Shown: positions 24,223 to 36,799, counted from the first letter of the stretch. The stretch: 64,000 nt of DNA from Cryptomeria japonica (GCF_030272615.1 NC_081410.1:570729152-570793151); one strand, 5' to 3'. The notes: generated by a model from the letters alone, not told the origin. Made by a program: numbers and translations.

Positions 24223-25826
24223 CTAGTATAGATGATGTGGCAGACGGGGTACAGGGATAGCATTTAATTCTACGCCCTTCTTTAAAGTAAGTCCAAACTC
24301 GTCCGCCATGTCCAACTGTTCGGAGTTCATCCCATCTGGAAGTATCCAGTCAAAGGAATGAAGCAAAGAAGCCAAAACAAAATCAATCATACGACTTGCC
24401 AATGGAAGTCCTGGACAAATTCTTCTTCCCGATCCGAATGGAATCAGCTCAAAGTTTTGTCCCCTGTAATCAATCTTGCTATTCTCACCCTCCAAAAATC
24501 TCTCCGGCACAAATTCTGAAGGACTCTTCCAAATTGCAGGGTCCATCCCAATTGCCCACACGTTCACCATCACCTGGCTGTTTTTGGGTATCACAAATCC
24601 CCCGATTACGCAGGAGCTCTCAGCTTTGTGGGGGAGCAGAAGAGGAACAGTCGGATGCAATCGGAATATTTCCTTCACAGCCGCATGTAGATAAGGCAAA
24701 TGATCTAGATCAGATTCTTCCACTCTTCTATTGCAACCAACTACTTCATCCAATTCTTGTCGGACTCGGTTTAGTTTCTGCGGATTGCGAATGAATTCTG
24801 CCATGGCCCATTCTATTGTTGTAGTGCTCGTTTCGGCACCTGCAATAAACAAGTCCTGCAAAACGTTACCACAGTAAGACATTCTGGCTAAAATATCAGA
24901 AATTTGAGAAACTTTTTTTGGGTTTTTCCAGTACTTACGGTTATCAAGGCTCGAATATCAACGAGCGTGAAATCTTCGCTTTTGAAATCCAGCAGTACAT
25001 CCAGAAAATCCTTCTTGGAGTCATTCTGCTCAAGGCTTTCGCTAGCAGAGGCGAGCCTTTTCTGTATGAACAAATCCACAAAATCATACACACCTTTCAA
25101 AAGCTTGGCCGTCTCCCTGGAAACACCTTGGGGGTCGAGGAACCGGAGAATCGGGAAAAAGTCAGCCAAATTGGGCGTTCCACCGAGCTTCATCATCTCC
25201 GAGAAGGAATTTTTGAACCCCGCAGAAGCCGGATTGAGTGGATCGAAGACGCTTGTGCTGAAGATCATATTGCCTAACAAATTCAGAGACGTGCAGAACG
25301 CAGTCCGCCCAATATCTATTACCTTTCCCTTCTCCTCGAAAATGAGTCGAATTGTGTGAAATACCTCATCTCTTCTGAAGTGTTCTAGAGCTTCCATTCT
25401 TTTGGGGCTGAAAAGCTCAACAGTTGAAATACGTCGGAGATTGCGCCAGTGAGGTCCGTATTCTCCCCAAATCAGGGAAGACTTGTGATGGGACAGAGAT
25501 TTGGCGAATTCTAACACCGTCCGCCCGGCTAAGATGTGGTCGTGCGTTTTGAGAACCTCCTTGGCCATGGCAGGAGTGGAGACGACCACTGTTGTTTTCA
25601 TGCCCAAACGGAGAGTCATCAATGGGCCGTATTTGAGAGAGAGGGCATAGAGAGACTGGTGAGGCCTCTTTCCCAGCTGAGAGAGGTTTCCCACAACAGG
25701 CCAAGCAGGAGGTCCAGGAGGCAGAGGAAGCCATGTCCTCCTCTTTCTTCTCCAGATAGAGAAGAACAAAAGAAATGAACCAGCGGTAAGAAGCACAGAA
25801 TACCAAGAAAACGGTAGAGCATCCAT
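24223..25826 (-). CDS. Cytochrome P450 monooxygenase, CYP76-like (506 aa, two exons)
   Basis: Exon 1 is 25826-24939 (296 codons) and exon 2 is 24855-24223 (210 codons plus stop). A phase-0 intron of 83 bp joins them with GTAAGT and TTTTGCAG signals. The start is chosen because it gives an N-terminal membrane anchor (residues 5-24), a basic stop-transfer (RRKRR), then the proline hinge PPGPPAWPVVGN (37-48). Other marks: WRNLR helix C (127-131), I-helix AGAETST (301-307), ExxR as EIFR (358-361), FVPERF (411-416) and the heme loop FGSGRRICPG (436-445) with Cys443 as heme ligand. All catalytic motifs are intact, so it is probably functional, ER-anchored, and dependent on a P450 reductase. FGSGRRICPGLPLA, the DEFGLTLKKG block near the end, and an intron just before DLFIAG fit the CYP76 group, whose members often oxidise terpenoids or alkaloids. 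The substrate cannot be told from sequence. The I-helix has E304 where D is commoner. Confidence 0.93.
24856..24938 (-). other. P450 intron
   Basis: Donor ACC|GTAAGTAC and acceptor GTTTTGCAG|GAC on the minus strand, phase 0, 83 bp. Reading through it instead gives VSTGKTQKKF and a stop soon after, which breaks the I-helix, so the splice is well supported. Confidence 0.9.
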
Positions 25827-25932
25827 ATAAACTGCAGAACGTGAAAATCCCTATTTTGTTTGCTTTCCCAGAAGAAGGCAAGATTCCCACGCGTCGCAGG
25901 TGAGAGCTCCGGATAACAGTGGTGTGAGGGTA

Positions 25933-25990
25933 CCCATTTTTATTCAGTTTCTGGCTAATAGTTAACTATAGTTAGCAATGGTTGACGCGG
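25933..25990 (-). promoter_or_regulatory. Candidate P450 core promoter
   Basis: On the minus strand GAATAAAAATGG lies about 110 bases upstream of the P450 start and is the best TATA-like word. Just upstream is a palindromic TAACTATAGTTA (MYB-like AACTA/TAACT cores), and then GTCAAC, whose complement TTGAC is the W-box core. These are short words and could be chance. Confidence 0.3.
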
Positions 25991-27975
25991 CTCTTTGAAG
26001 GCTCTACTTCGAAAAAGCTCAGATTTTTAATAATATTTTACTAGGTAAACGTGCTAAGCGTATTTTTCACAATACACGTTTCAGCATTCATTATAAGGAA
26101 AGGTATGTATTATCATTAGTTTCTGCCGCTAGGCAGGATACTTATGCATCCGCCTGGTGCATTTATTTCTTTCAGTTAACCAATCAGCTTTCAAAATTAT
26201 TAAGAATTCATATGAAGTTGTATAGTTTGAATGTTAATATATATTTAAATAATAAAAAAAAAACATTTAACTTGTCTCTTATCGGCTAATCGGAGTAACA
26301 GTAGCTGAAGAAATTATATTTTTTATTAAATTTATTTGAAAAATTTAATAAAATTTTAGAACTTTGTATTATTTCAATTTTCATAAGCATTTATTGATAG
26401 TTGGCAATCGTATGACACGTTTGGCTATCGCATCACCAGAAAATATGCTTATTGAATGCTTTATGCGGAATTAATATGTTTCAGGCATTGAGAAATGCAA
26501 TTTATGTGGTTAATATTTTCCCACTGAACAACGAGCATAGCATTAGTTAGGCCACAGTAGTTTGAGCTTGGTAATATTGACTTCTTCATTTGTTATTCAA
26601 ATTTTGTTTTAAAAATTCTGCTTTATTCAATACCTTTGTTTGTTTTTCAAGCTTTGTTTTAAAAATTCTGCTTTATTTTCGAAGCTAACTTGTAGATTTT
26701 GGTTCTGATATGTCAATTTAATATGTTTGCTTAAGTTTTCTAGATTCCTATTTTGTAGGCACTGTAGATTCCTATTTTGCTTAACTTGAATTTGGCATTA
26801 GCTTTGATAATTTTTATTAGGTTATAAAATAAAATAAATTTAAATTAGCGTTTGAATTGATTTTTCACATGTCCCGCTGGCTCATTGTATGAATAACAGC
26901 TGTTACAAAACAAAATGATGTGTCTCAAAGTTTTCTAAAGTTACTAATTTACTTTATTTTTTACTTCGCTTGCATCATTTAAAGCTTTTAATAAAGGGTT
27001 TTAAAAAATATTCCTTAAACCATGTACCGGAAATGGGAGTCTTTTTAATTAACTTAATTTTTGCTTTTTATTTACTATTGAATACTTGCTGAAGAACTTA
27101 GGAACTAGACTTATTATAATTAAGGTTTAATTTTTACATTTTTATTTTATATTTTATTTTTTATATAGTTAGAATTAATTAATTAATTATTAATAAAAAA
27201 TAAAATGAAATAAATTAGAATTACATTTTAATTGTAATTATTTTTAATTGAAATAATAAATTAAATCATAAGTTTAAAAACGTATTCCCTTCTTTATTGT
27301 GGCAAGTGGGTTATGTCATTGAGTTTGTATGAAAAGTAAAAAGCCAGTTTGTAATTCATTGACTTATTTGATTTCACCTCCTCTCTTAAATTAGTAATAA
27401 TTAGATTTATAAAAAAACATTATTATTTATAATTCAAATGATTTTTTACAGTATTTATTGTAATGGTGATAATTTTGTTTGTAAAGTGATTGGTTCATTT
27501 AAAAACACATCACGGTTAATAAAAATGTTAATAGAAAAATCTCATGGTTTTAGGTTTTCCAACTTCTAACTTTTTTATCCCTTAAGGAATAATCTAATAT
27601 ATATAGTGACATCATGACTCAATCCACATAATATATATATTTTGTAATAATTTTTCAATTTTCATTGAATTGTATATTATTATTATATAAATTTTGTAAT
27701 AAATTTTAAAGTTTCATTGAATGTAATAAAATCTTTATTTTCATTGAATTGTGTATTATATAAATTTTGTAATGAATTAATTTTAGTCAAATTATGGATA
27801 AAAATTTAAGACATTCAAAATTTATTGTAATTGCTAATCTTAAACTAATATTCATTAACAACAATATTTATATAATCTAGTAACACTCATTTTAAACAAT
27901 TAAAATTAAATCTTTTCAACTACAAGAGAATTTTTTAATATTAAAAAGGAATTTTAATATATTAAATTAAAATTT
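25991..27975. other. AT-rich spacer upstream of the P450 gene
   Basis: No gene recognised. A short internal direct repeat (TTCAAATTTTGTTTTAAAAA and TTCAAGCTTTGTTTTAAAAA, each followed by TTCTGCTTTATT) occurs near 26598-26675. Confidence 0.5.
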
Positions 27976-27979
27976 GATA

Positions 27980-28365
27980 ACACTATCTTTTCTTCTCTCC
28001 CTTCTTCTCCCTCTTTACCTATCTCTCTTTAGCTCTCCCCCTCTCTATGTGCTTCTATCCCTTTCCCTCTATCTTTTTATCATATTGCCACATATACCTC
28101 TATTTCCCCCTCTCCCTCTCCCTCTCCCTCTATACCTATCTATCTCATCCACTCCTTATGTACTCATCTTTCTCTCTACCTTTATCTCTCCCTCTACCTC
28201 TACCTCTACCTCTTCCTCTCTATCTATCTATCTCCTTATCTCTCTCTCTCTCTTTTTATTTTTATCTTTTCCTCCACCTTTCTCTATCTCTCTATGTATT
28301 TCTCTCCCTCTCCCTCTCCCTCTCCTTCTCCCTCTCTCCCTCTATTTCTATTTTTATTTACTCTA
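27980..28365. repeat. CT-rich low-complexity tract
   Basis: Nearly pure pyrimidine on the plus strand, made of CTCCCTCTCC, TCTACCTCTACC and TATCTATC words. The two overlapping open frames here encode only Leu/Ser/Pro/Tyr runs and are not genes. Confidence 0.9.
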
Positions 28366-29212
28366 AACTAATTATACTAATGGCAGGAACTTGACGCTTT
28401 GCGTCCTTGTTGATATTAAGTTTTGAGATGAGATTCTGTAATAGGGTAGATTTGATTTGTTTTTTTTTAATTCTTCTTATTTGAAAAGGACGACCTCATT
28501 TCCGTCATAAATAGTCCAAAATGCTTTAGAAAGATGCAAGACGATCTATCAAACCGTCCATTTATTCCTTCCATCACCATTTGTTTTTATGTATTTGTAA
28601 TTGCTTGAAAAAAATGGGTTGTAGCTATTCTGGCTCCAAAACGGCATGCCTCTACATGATGCAGAAGGCATACCATTCATATTCAAAATGTCCATAAGAC
28701 CAACGTGCCTGGGACCCACAGATGACATGGATGTATCGGTCACAGCGATGACATGGATGATGTTGCCTTTTTGCGTTTGACGAAAAAGCTTGCTCGCGGT
28801 TAACATTTTCCCGATCGATATCACGACGATGCGATGGTTACATTGGGCGAGGTGGTTAACATACTGCTGACCACACGGTTTACATTTTTGGTGATCGCCA
28901 GTTTTGATATATTTTTTTTTAATGGCCACACGGCTTACATTTTTTGGGTAACCTGCTTTATTACATCCACGAGTCGACTAACATCGGTGTTCACGTGTTA
29001 TGGGCACAATTTTCAATTTTTTTTATTTTAAATTTTGAATGAAAACTTGTTTTCGCAAAAATTGACAATTTATTTCGTACGAGAGCTGCATGCAGAACAT
29101 AGTGGTGGAGGCGAAACAAAATATTCGACGATGTAAATTCATGTCGATCGTGGCATCACAATGTCCCCGGTTGAATGACCGAGCGAAGGAGTTGCGCTTC
29201 CATTGGAGTTAT
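28366..29212. other. Spacer with a TATTCTGGCTCCAAAA motif
   Basis: No recognisable gene. TATTCTGGCTCCAAAA at 28626-28641 is the end motif of the inverted-repeat elements seen at 47.4 and 53.1 kb. The small frames at 28549-28929 and 28834-29031 have no domain. Confidence 0.5.
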
Positions 29213-30050
29213 ATGTATGCATTGTCAAAATATCTGTGGCTCCAAAGGGGAGGACAAAAGTTGACTGCATGCATAACGTGAGTTGTCTGGGTATATTGTT
29301 ATCGCTTGTTAACATGCAGGTTTTTTCATGTGCAGGGAGGAGTTATCGTAGTGCACGGGTGGGTGGTACGATTCAAGATTGTTGTGTAGGGTTATGACGA
29401 CATCGGTAAATTTAAACCCTAACAGATAACGATAGTTTTATGATTCCTTCGTCAACCCTGTGTTTTCTATTGTAATTTTTTATATCATTTTTGTATCGCA
29501 GAGGTGGTTGTGAGTGTGCCCTTGGGAGGTGTCAAGAGGAAAACGATTTGGGTGGAGGTTTAAGTAGCTACGGTAATTTGAAACCCTAAGACATTCAATA
29601 ATTTTTTTTATTTCCTATGTCATTTTGTGTTCTGTCTGTGAAAATTAGGCATCATTTTGCAGCATGGTCGTGTCAGGATACCAAGGTTCTCTGTTTGTGG
29701 TTTGGCGAAGTGAAGAAGATCTATAAGATTTTAAAGGTATGTATATTTCCATAATTATATGTGTCAGTTTTCCATAGTGAGCAGAGTTGTTAAAGATGAA
29801 ATGCTCCTTCTTATGCACGCACATTAAAAGCCAGAAAAAAATAAACAACTACTGGCATGTGTGTGTGTGTATATTGTTTGATATATATATATATGGGTTT
29901 GGTAGGCTGCGTATATTTTGGCCCATTGTTGAAGGGCGTCCGATTTTTGAAGGCTTGATTGTTGATGGCTCATTGTTGACGGCGGATTTTTAGGATTTTG
30001 TTGAAAACCTTCAGGGTTTGCATTGTTTGTTTGCGGTTTGGCATGTGCTA

Positions 30051-30051
<1 letters not shown>

Positions 30052-30132
<81 letters not shown>
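30052..30132. repeat. (TA)n microsatellite
   Basis: About 40 TA repeats without interruption. The equivalent tract in unit 2 (about 31551-31575) is far shorter, so this locus has changed length since the duplication. Confidence 0.97.
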
Positions 30133-30134
<2 letters not shown>

Positions 30135-30137
30135 ACG

Positions 30138-30225
30138 TGCGTGTGTGTGCGTGTGTGTGTGAATATGAAGCAATATACACACAGACACACACACATGCAC
30201 ACGCACACGCACACACACACACATA
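30138..30225. repeat. GT/CA compound microsatellite
   Basis: A GTGTGTGCGTGTGTGTG run followed by CACACAGACACACACACATG and CACACGCACACG. GT and CA tracts face each other and could form a hairpin. The open frames here (encoding Tyr-Ile and Cys-Val or Thr-His runs) are artefacts. Confidence 0.9.
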
Positions 30226-30701
30226 TAGAAAAGGTGATGCAGATGATCCTGTGACCCTGCAATTCAACAAACATGTCCTTTGTAATATAGAGGAAAATGA
30301 CAGAATAAAACATAGATAAAAGAAACTAAGGAAATATTATGCTCTGTTTCTATTATTCTTAGGTGCTCATTAGATGAAAAAAGAATACCTAACCCTAGCG
30401 GTCTCTAACCCTAACGCGACGGTATGTGTCTATTCTGGCTCCAAAACAGGCAAATATTCAACATAGGCTGAAGCTATTCTGGTTACATATAGAGACAAAT
30501 AAGAAATGCAAATAAAGAATGCAAACCCTGATGATTTTAAATAAAATCCAAACTGAAAGAGGAAAAATATGAGTTATAGAGGCGGATTTCAAGATAACCC
30601 AAGCCGCATCACGACATAGAAAACTGTAGTCCCATAAATCCCCCTTCAACAATGAGCCAGAATAGATGCAGGCTGCTTCAACAAGGAGGCCTTCAACAAT
30701 A

Positions 30702-31637
30702 ATGTATGCATTGTCAAAATTTTTGTGGCTCTGAAGGGGAGGACAAAAGCCGACCGCATGCATAACGTGAGTTGTCTGGGTATATTGTTATCGCTTGTTA
30801 ACATGCAGGTTTTTTCATGTGTAGGGAGGAGGTATCGTAGTGCATGGGTGGGTGGTACGATTCAAGATTGTTGTGTAGGGTTATGACGACATCGATAAAT
30901 TTAAACCCTAACAGATAATGATAGTTTTATGATTCCTTCGTCAACCCTGTGTTTTCTATTGTAATTTTTTATATCATTTTTGTATCGCAGAGGTGGTTGT
31001 GAGTGTGCCCTCGGGAGGTGTCCAGAGGACAACAATTTGGGTGGAGGTTTAAGTAGCTACGGTAATTTGAAACCCTAAGACATTCAATAATTTTTTTTAT
31101 TTCCTGTGTCATTTTGTGTTCTGTCTGTGAAAATTAGGCATCATTTTGCAGCATGGTCATGTCAGGATACCAAGGTTCTCTGTTTGTGGTTTGGCGGAGT
31201 GAAGAAGATCTATAAGATTTTAAAGGTATGTATATTTCCATAATTATATGTGTCAGTTTTCCATAGTGAGCAGAGCTGTTAAAGATGAAATGCTCCTTCT
31301 TATACACGCACATTAAAAGCCAGAAAAAAATAAATAACTACTGGCGTGTGTGTGTGTGTATTGCTTGATATATATATATATATATATATGGGTTTGGTAG
31401 GCTACGTATATTTTGGCTCATTGTTGAAGGGCGTCCGATTTTTGAAGGCTTGATTGTTGACGGCTCATTGTTGACAGCGGATTTTTAGGATTTTGTTGAA
31501 AACCTTTAGGGTTTGCATTGTTTGTTTGCGGTTTGGCATGTGCTAGTACATATATATATATATATATATATATATCTGTGTGCGTGTGTGTGTGTGTGAA
31601 TATGAAGCAATATACACACAGACACACACACACATGC

Positions 31638-31672
<35 letters not shown>

Positions 31673-32148
31673 GAAAAGGTGATGCAGATGATCCCGTGAC
31701 CCTGCAATTCAACAAACATGTCCTTTGTAATATAGAGGAAAATGACAGAATAAAACATAGATAAAAGAAACTAAGGAAATATTATGCTCTGTTTCTATTA
31801 TTCTTAGGTGCTCATTAGATGAAAAAAGAATACCTAACCCTAGCGGTCTCTAACCCTAACGCAACGGTATGTGTCTATTCTGGCTCCAAAACAGGCAAAT
31901 ATTCAACATAGGCTGAAGCTATTCTGGCTACATATAGAGGCAAATAAGAAATGCAAATAAAGAATGCAAACCCTGATGATTTTAAATAAAATCCAAACTG
32001 AAACAGGAAAAATACGAGTTATAGAGGCGGATTTCAACATACCCCAAGCCGCATCACGACATAGAAAACTGCAGTCCCATAAATCCCCCTTCAACAATGA
32101 GCCAGAATAGATGCAGGCTGCTTCAACAAGGAGGCCTTCAACAATAAT
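30702..32148 (+). repeat. 1.49-kb tandem duplication, unit 2
   Basis: Repeats unit 1 from ATGTATGCATTGTCAAAAT to GAGGCCTTCAACAATAATGT. It is about 40 bases shorter, mostly through the shorter TA tract. Its TATTCTGGCTCCAAAA copy is at 31876-31891. Confidence 0.9.
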
Positions 32149-33524
32149 GTTTTCGTTCGCGCATTAGTCTTCCTTTTTCCACCTTAGGTAGATAAAAAAG
32201 GAGTCATGTTTTCTATCGTCAAACAAAAAGTAGATTAACTCCTAATTGTCAACAAACAGTAGATCAACTCCTAAACAAGAGAAAGTCATGTACAGTCAAG
32301 AAATGGTTGCATCAACAAGTCAACAACCTGATTTTCAGGAGTCTGTTTGCATCAAAAGGCAAACCAGAACATGTAAACGAGGTGAAGACCACGTAAAAGA
32401 ATCTCAATTTGAAACATAACATTTTACCTCACTTTCTCTTTCATATAGCTATTAGGTGCCTGCCACATGCATTTGCATATATATTTATTCTCGGACATGA
32501 ATGTTGATGCATGTCATTGGTACGATAGGTCTGTTTTGCAACTAGAATAGATGCGTCCCATGTATGTCGATTCATGTCGTTGGTACAATCTCATTTTGAA
32601 GCCAAAATAGACATGTCTGACACAAGTTGGACGCACCTAATCTCACTCGAAGACTGCAGTATATATTCTGTTGATTTGCATGAGAGTGTTTATGTTCATC
32701 CCAGTGTATTTGTATATCTAGATTATTGATGTTCTTGATGTTTGAGAACTACATGTGTTCGATGATCCAACTCCGATTTGAAATGTTATTTGGGGTTATG
32801 TTTCAGATGTCTCCGGTTGGCATGACGAACTCCTCATGTGTCTATCCTTCACAATGTTTTTTTTCTTTTGGTAACTTAAGACTATGTTTTTAATAAATAA
32901 TAATATTCCCATATCCACAAAGAGATGGAAGCTTTAGAATAGATACTCGTTTCAAAAGACACGTGTCTTTGGAATAATGAATTGGAGGTCTCTGTACCCA
33001 TTAATTATCGTTAAAGACTTTGTTAATGCTAATGAATCCCTGTGTATTTTGTGACATAGATTAACCATCTTAATTGTTGCACACTCCTTTTACAATGTTG
33101 ATTTTGCAATTAGCAGTTGCGATTGACTAACCTGTCGCTAACACGCTATAGGAAAGATCCGTTTTGGAGCCAAAATAGACGCAACCGATGCGTTAAGCAT
33201 GTTTTGCATCCTTCTTTATCAATCCTTAACAAAGTCTAGTTTTGGTGTTGTATTTTGGATGGGGAAAACACATGAAGCCTTTTTGACAGCGTTGGTGATG
33301 GATCATAGTCATTATTTCATTGCAATTGCAACGAAATATGTTCTATAGCGGAATGTCATGGATAGTTTATGGCTAAACCGTTAGCTGGGTTGTACATAAC
33401 ACAACGACATGCTGACTTTGTATTGCAATGTGGGAATAACCGATTGTGTGTTGGTTGTGTCATTTGTGGTGAATGTGTGGTGTTATTAATATTGTGAAGA
33501 ATATAAATTGCATTTTTTTTTCCA
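32149..33524. other. Spacer upstream of the repeat-built gene
   Basis: No gene seen. TTTTGGAGCCAAAATA at 33162-33177, preceded by GATTGACTAACC and GCTAACACG, is one end of the inverted-repeat element family. Weaker versions (GAAGCCAAAATAGAC) are at about 32595. Confidence 0.5.
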
Positions 33525-33762
33525 GTTCAATCATGTCAATTGCATTGCGAAGAAGGTTGAGGGAAACTGTTGATCTTGATTATGGGTTACTGGAGCTAAA
33601 GGCAGATGATCTTCTGGGAGTTGGTCGCAGTCGCTTCCCAGTGACACGTGACATCGGCCTTCCTGTAAGCTAAGTAGTTTTAATGGATTATGCAACATGT
33701 ATTATTGCTTGGTGTTGTCACTATTTAAAGTGTGCGACTGGAGAACCAATTTGTATACCCAG

Positions 33763-34251
33763 GAGAGAGTTGGGCTTTCATATGCGGGACCAGTTTGGCA
33801 TTCAAATCTGAAAGATTTAGGAGTTGGGCTTTCACATCTGGGATTAGTTGAGGATTCAAATCTGAAAGAGTTAGGAGTTGGGATTTCAAATGCACGACCA
33901 GTTGGAGATTCAAATCTGAAAGATTCAGGAGCTGAGCTTTCGCATCCTGGACTAGTTGAGGATTCAAATCTGAAAGAGTCAAAAGTTGGGCTTTTAGATG
34001 CACGACCAATTGAGGATTCAAATTTGAAAGATTCAGGAGTTGGACTTTCACATCCAGGACTAGTTGAGGATTCAAATCTGAAAGAGTCAGGAGTTGGGCT
34101 TTTAGATGCAGGACTAGTTGGGGATCCAAATCTGAAAGAGTCAGGAGATGGGCTTTCAAGTCAGGGACTAGTTGGGGATTCAAATCTGAATGAGTCACGA
34201 GTTGGGTCTCCAATTTTGAACCCATTGTCAAGTCGGCTTCTTAGGGACTAG
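33763..34251 (+). repeat. 54-bp coding minisatellite (18-residue repeats, eight units)
   Basis: Each unit reads like VGLSHPGLVEDSNLKESG, with SNLK/PNLK nearly invariant and the middle alternating between SHPGLVED and LDARPIED types. Eight units stay in frame, with no stops until the end. Retained frame in a 54-base repeat suggests protein-level history. Function unknown. Confidence 0.8.
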
Positions 34252-35228
34252 ATAACAACACTAGTAATTATTTATCATTGCATTATATTTTTTTTCCATC
34301 ATTGCATGGCACGGTTGCTGGAAGTTGGGATTTATAAGTGGAAAAGTAGATATATACATGGGCATAAAAAGCATCGATGATGTGTGCTATTTTATTGAAC
34401 AACATTATGATAGTGGTTGTGCTGGTGAGGAAGATGAGGCCATTGGAAATGTAGATGAGGGTGATTATATTGATGCTCCAGATGGTGAGAGTGAAAAAGG
34501 GGATGTTCGTAGCGAGCACAAGGTGAGAATAGAGCAAGAGACTAAACGGCAACGTGATTCTGTCAGCGCTCACGAACAGGAACAAGGAGGAGGGGCGAGT
34601 ATCAAGGAGGTCCACTATTAGTCATTATATATTGGATTATCTTTATAATGCTTGATTAGTGCAAAATTGAATGTGACGCTTTGTCTTTGTTGGTTGTGCG
34701 CAGCAACAGGCCGATCACAAAAGAGAACATATTAATGGCAGGTTGCACTACTTTTGTCTCTTCCGTTATTGTTCCCAAAATGGAGGCTATCAGTTTTGGG
34801 ATCTAGGGAGGCTTAATATGCATAGAGCCAGAGAAAATCAACTTCCATTATTGGGGATTGCACGACGTAGTCGTCAAGCATGTGGTAGTGGACAACGCAG
34901 CGCAGATCGTACGAAGAAATTGCTGATGCACTTGAAAAAGAGGGAGTCTAATATCGAATACCAAATGGATATATGACACAGTATGCAAAAAAAATGAGTC
35001 ACTGTTCGGGTGTGCATGAAATATGGAAAGAAAATATGTGATGAGCTTCCTATCGAAGGAAAGGAAGAGATAAAGGAAGCAATGCGAGTGTACGACAACA
35101 GTCCGGTTAGGGAGGGGAGAAGGAAGAAGGTTTTAGAGTTACTAGAAAGAAAGAATATTGCAAGAGGTAATTTTTAGTGATTCTATTATTTTGTAGTTTA
35201 CTAAATTCCTTTAAACATCTGAAGAATG

Positions 35229-35613
35229 ACTTATTGACCCAACCTATGCTGGTGCCCAAAGTTTAAGTGATAGTGAAGGCCATGATGAGGAGGTTCTGGC
35301 ATCGAAGGCTAATCATGAAACAAACGTGCCAGTGAATGAGGCTACATCTGTTTCGTTGGGGAAGTAAAAACAAAAGAATGTTGCAGAAAAAACAAGGCCA
35401 ACTTCAGATCCTGAAACAAATGAGGGTGCATCTCTTTTGTCGAGGAAGCAAAAAAAGAAGAATACTACAGAAAAAATAAGGCAGACTTCACATCCTGAAA
35501 CAAACGTGCCAGTCAATGAGCCTGCATGTGATTCATCGAGGAAGCAAGAAAAGAAGAATGGCGCAGAAAAAACAAGTCAGACTTCAAATGAGGCCACACA
35601 TTTGTCATCGAAG
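35229..35613 (+). repeat. Lysine/glutamate-rich coding repeats
   Basis: Three units containing KQKNVAEKTRPTS, KQKKKNTTEKIRQTS or KQEKKNGAEKTSQTS, each preceded or followed by PETN-type words (PETNVPVNEA). One in-frame stop occurs in the first unit. The segment ends at AAG|GTGACT, a phase-0 donor. Confidence 0.6.
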
Positions 35614-35711
35614 GTGACTGTCTGTTGGCCTATCCATATGTGTTTTCATTGCATGGTATGCTTTGCACTCGACTGTGTAGTATGTTGACTATTTCGTCCA
35701 TGTCATTGTAG

Positions 35712-36376
35712 GCTGATTTTGATGGGATTCGTGGAGGGAGCATGGACTGTCCCGTGGTATTGGATGACACAGAACACAGTGTGCCTAAAAAAGTAAGTCG
35801 AAAACCTCGTTCGTCTGTTAGGTATAAGTCTGTTTTGTCGAAGAAGCTGAAGGAGACGTCGAATAAAAAATTAGGTGCATGCAGTGGCGAGAAGATTGCA
35901 GAGCAATCTCCTGAATTGGGGAAGACAATGGACCATAGGAGAAAAGAACAGTCAATGCAGTTGCTTGATGAAACCGTGTGTAGTGTTCCCCAAAAACCAA
36001 GTCCAAAATATCAGACGTTTGTTAGGAGGAAGAAGGTGAAGGAGACGACGATTGAAAAACCGAGTGCATGCAGTGGCGAGACGATTGCAGAACAATCTCT
36101 TGAACTGGGGCAAAGGTTGGAGGATAGGTGCAAAGATGAACAGGTAATGCAGTGCCATTGTGCATGACATGTAGTGCTATATCATCACATGGTGTGTTAT
36201 ACTATAGAGTAATTTTTTTTTGTATGCAGTTGGCCACGGTATTGGACGAGAAACTTCAAAAGTCTATTTGGAGGGAGAAGTTGAATGGCAATTTGAGTGC
36301 ATGCAGTGGCGAGAAGATTGCAGAGGAGTCTAGTCAATTGGGGCAAACATTGGAGGATAAGAGCATAGATGAACAG
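35712..36376 (+). repeat. Duplicated phase-0 exon modules
   Basis: A module with SACSGEKIAEQS followed by ELGQ-LED and DEQ occurs three times (near 35879, 36067 and 36297). Two copies lie in exon 35712-36143 and one in exon 36230-36376. Both exons end in GAACAG|GT with phase 0, and the acceptors are CATTGTAG and TTTTGTATGCAG. Symmetric exons of this kind can be duplicated without breaking the frame. Confidence 0.65.
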
Positions 36377-36799
36377 GTATTGGGCTCTTATTTTGGATAA
36401 CAGGCGGTGAGAGGCAATGTTATATTGCAGAGCATTTTTTATGTTGTTGTGGTTTGTGTCCATTATCTGTGTTCCTGTTATTGCCTTAGTCGTGTAAAAT
36501 TCATCGGCCTTGGTCCAGTAGTGTTCGTAGGTATATGGGTTTAATGTGTACTTACACTCCTGTACAATGTGTCATGTTTTGCAACATAATCTGATAGAAG
36601 AAAGCCTTGAGAAAGAGTCTGGGGGAAATGATGATGGATGTACAAATGCATACCGTGACTGCGATGGGGGCAACGGGCCGGGAGAGATAGCTATTTCCGT
36701 ACTTTTGTATTGCATTGCCATGAATTGATTTGCCTATGTTTGATGGTCAGGAATAAAGGATTTTATTTAAGCGACCACGTCCACTCATTACTGATGTAG

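Larger units (their letters stand above)
29213..30701 (+). repeat. 1.49-kb tandem duplication, unit 1
   Basis: Starts ATGTATGCATTGTCAAAAT and ends where the same words begin again at 30702. The two units are very similar along their length, apart from microsatellite length. Each contains TA and GT/CA microsatellites, AATACCTAACCCTAGCGGTC, and a TATTCTGGCTCCAAAA motif (30431-30446 here). No credible coding sequence. Confidence 0.9.

Noticed and set aside
24396-25359. Plus-strand frames across the P450 gene
   Set aside because: Shadows of the minus-strand P450 exons. The minus strand has all family motifs.
27974-28394. Two long overlapping plus-strand frames
   Set aside because: They lie entirely in a CT-rich low-complexity tract and encode Leu/Ser/Pro runs.
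30011-30319. Overlapping open frames on both strands across the TA and CA/GT tracts
   Set aside because: They encode only dipeptide runs (Tyr-Ile, Cys-Val, Thr-His) and are products of the microsatellites.
33725-34231. 168-residue minus-strand frame
   Set aside because: Antisense of the 54-bp coding minisatellite. The plus strand has a splice acceptor and in-frame upstream exon.
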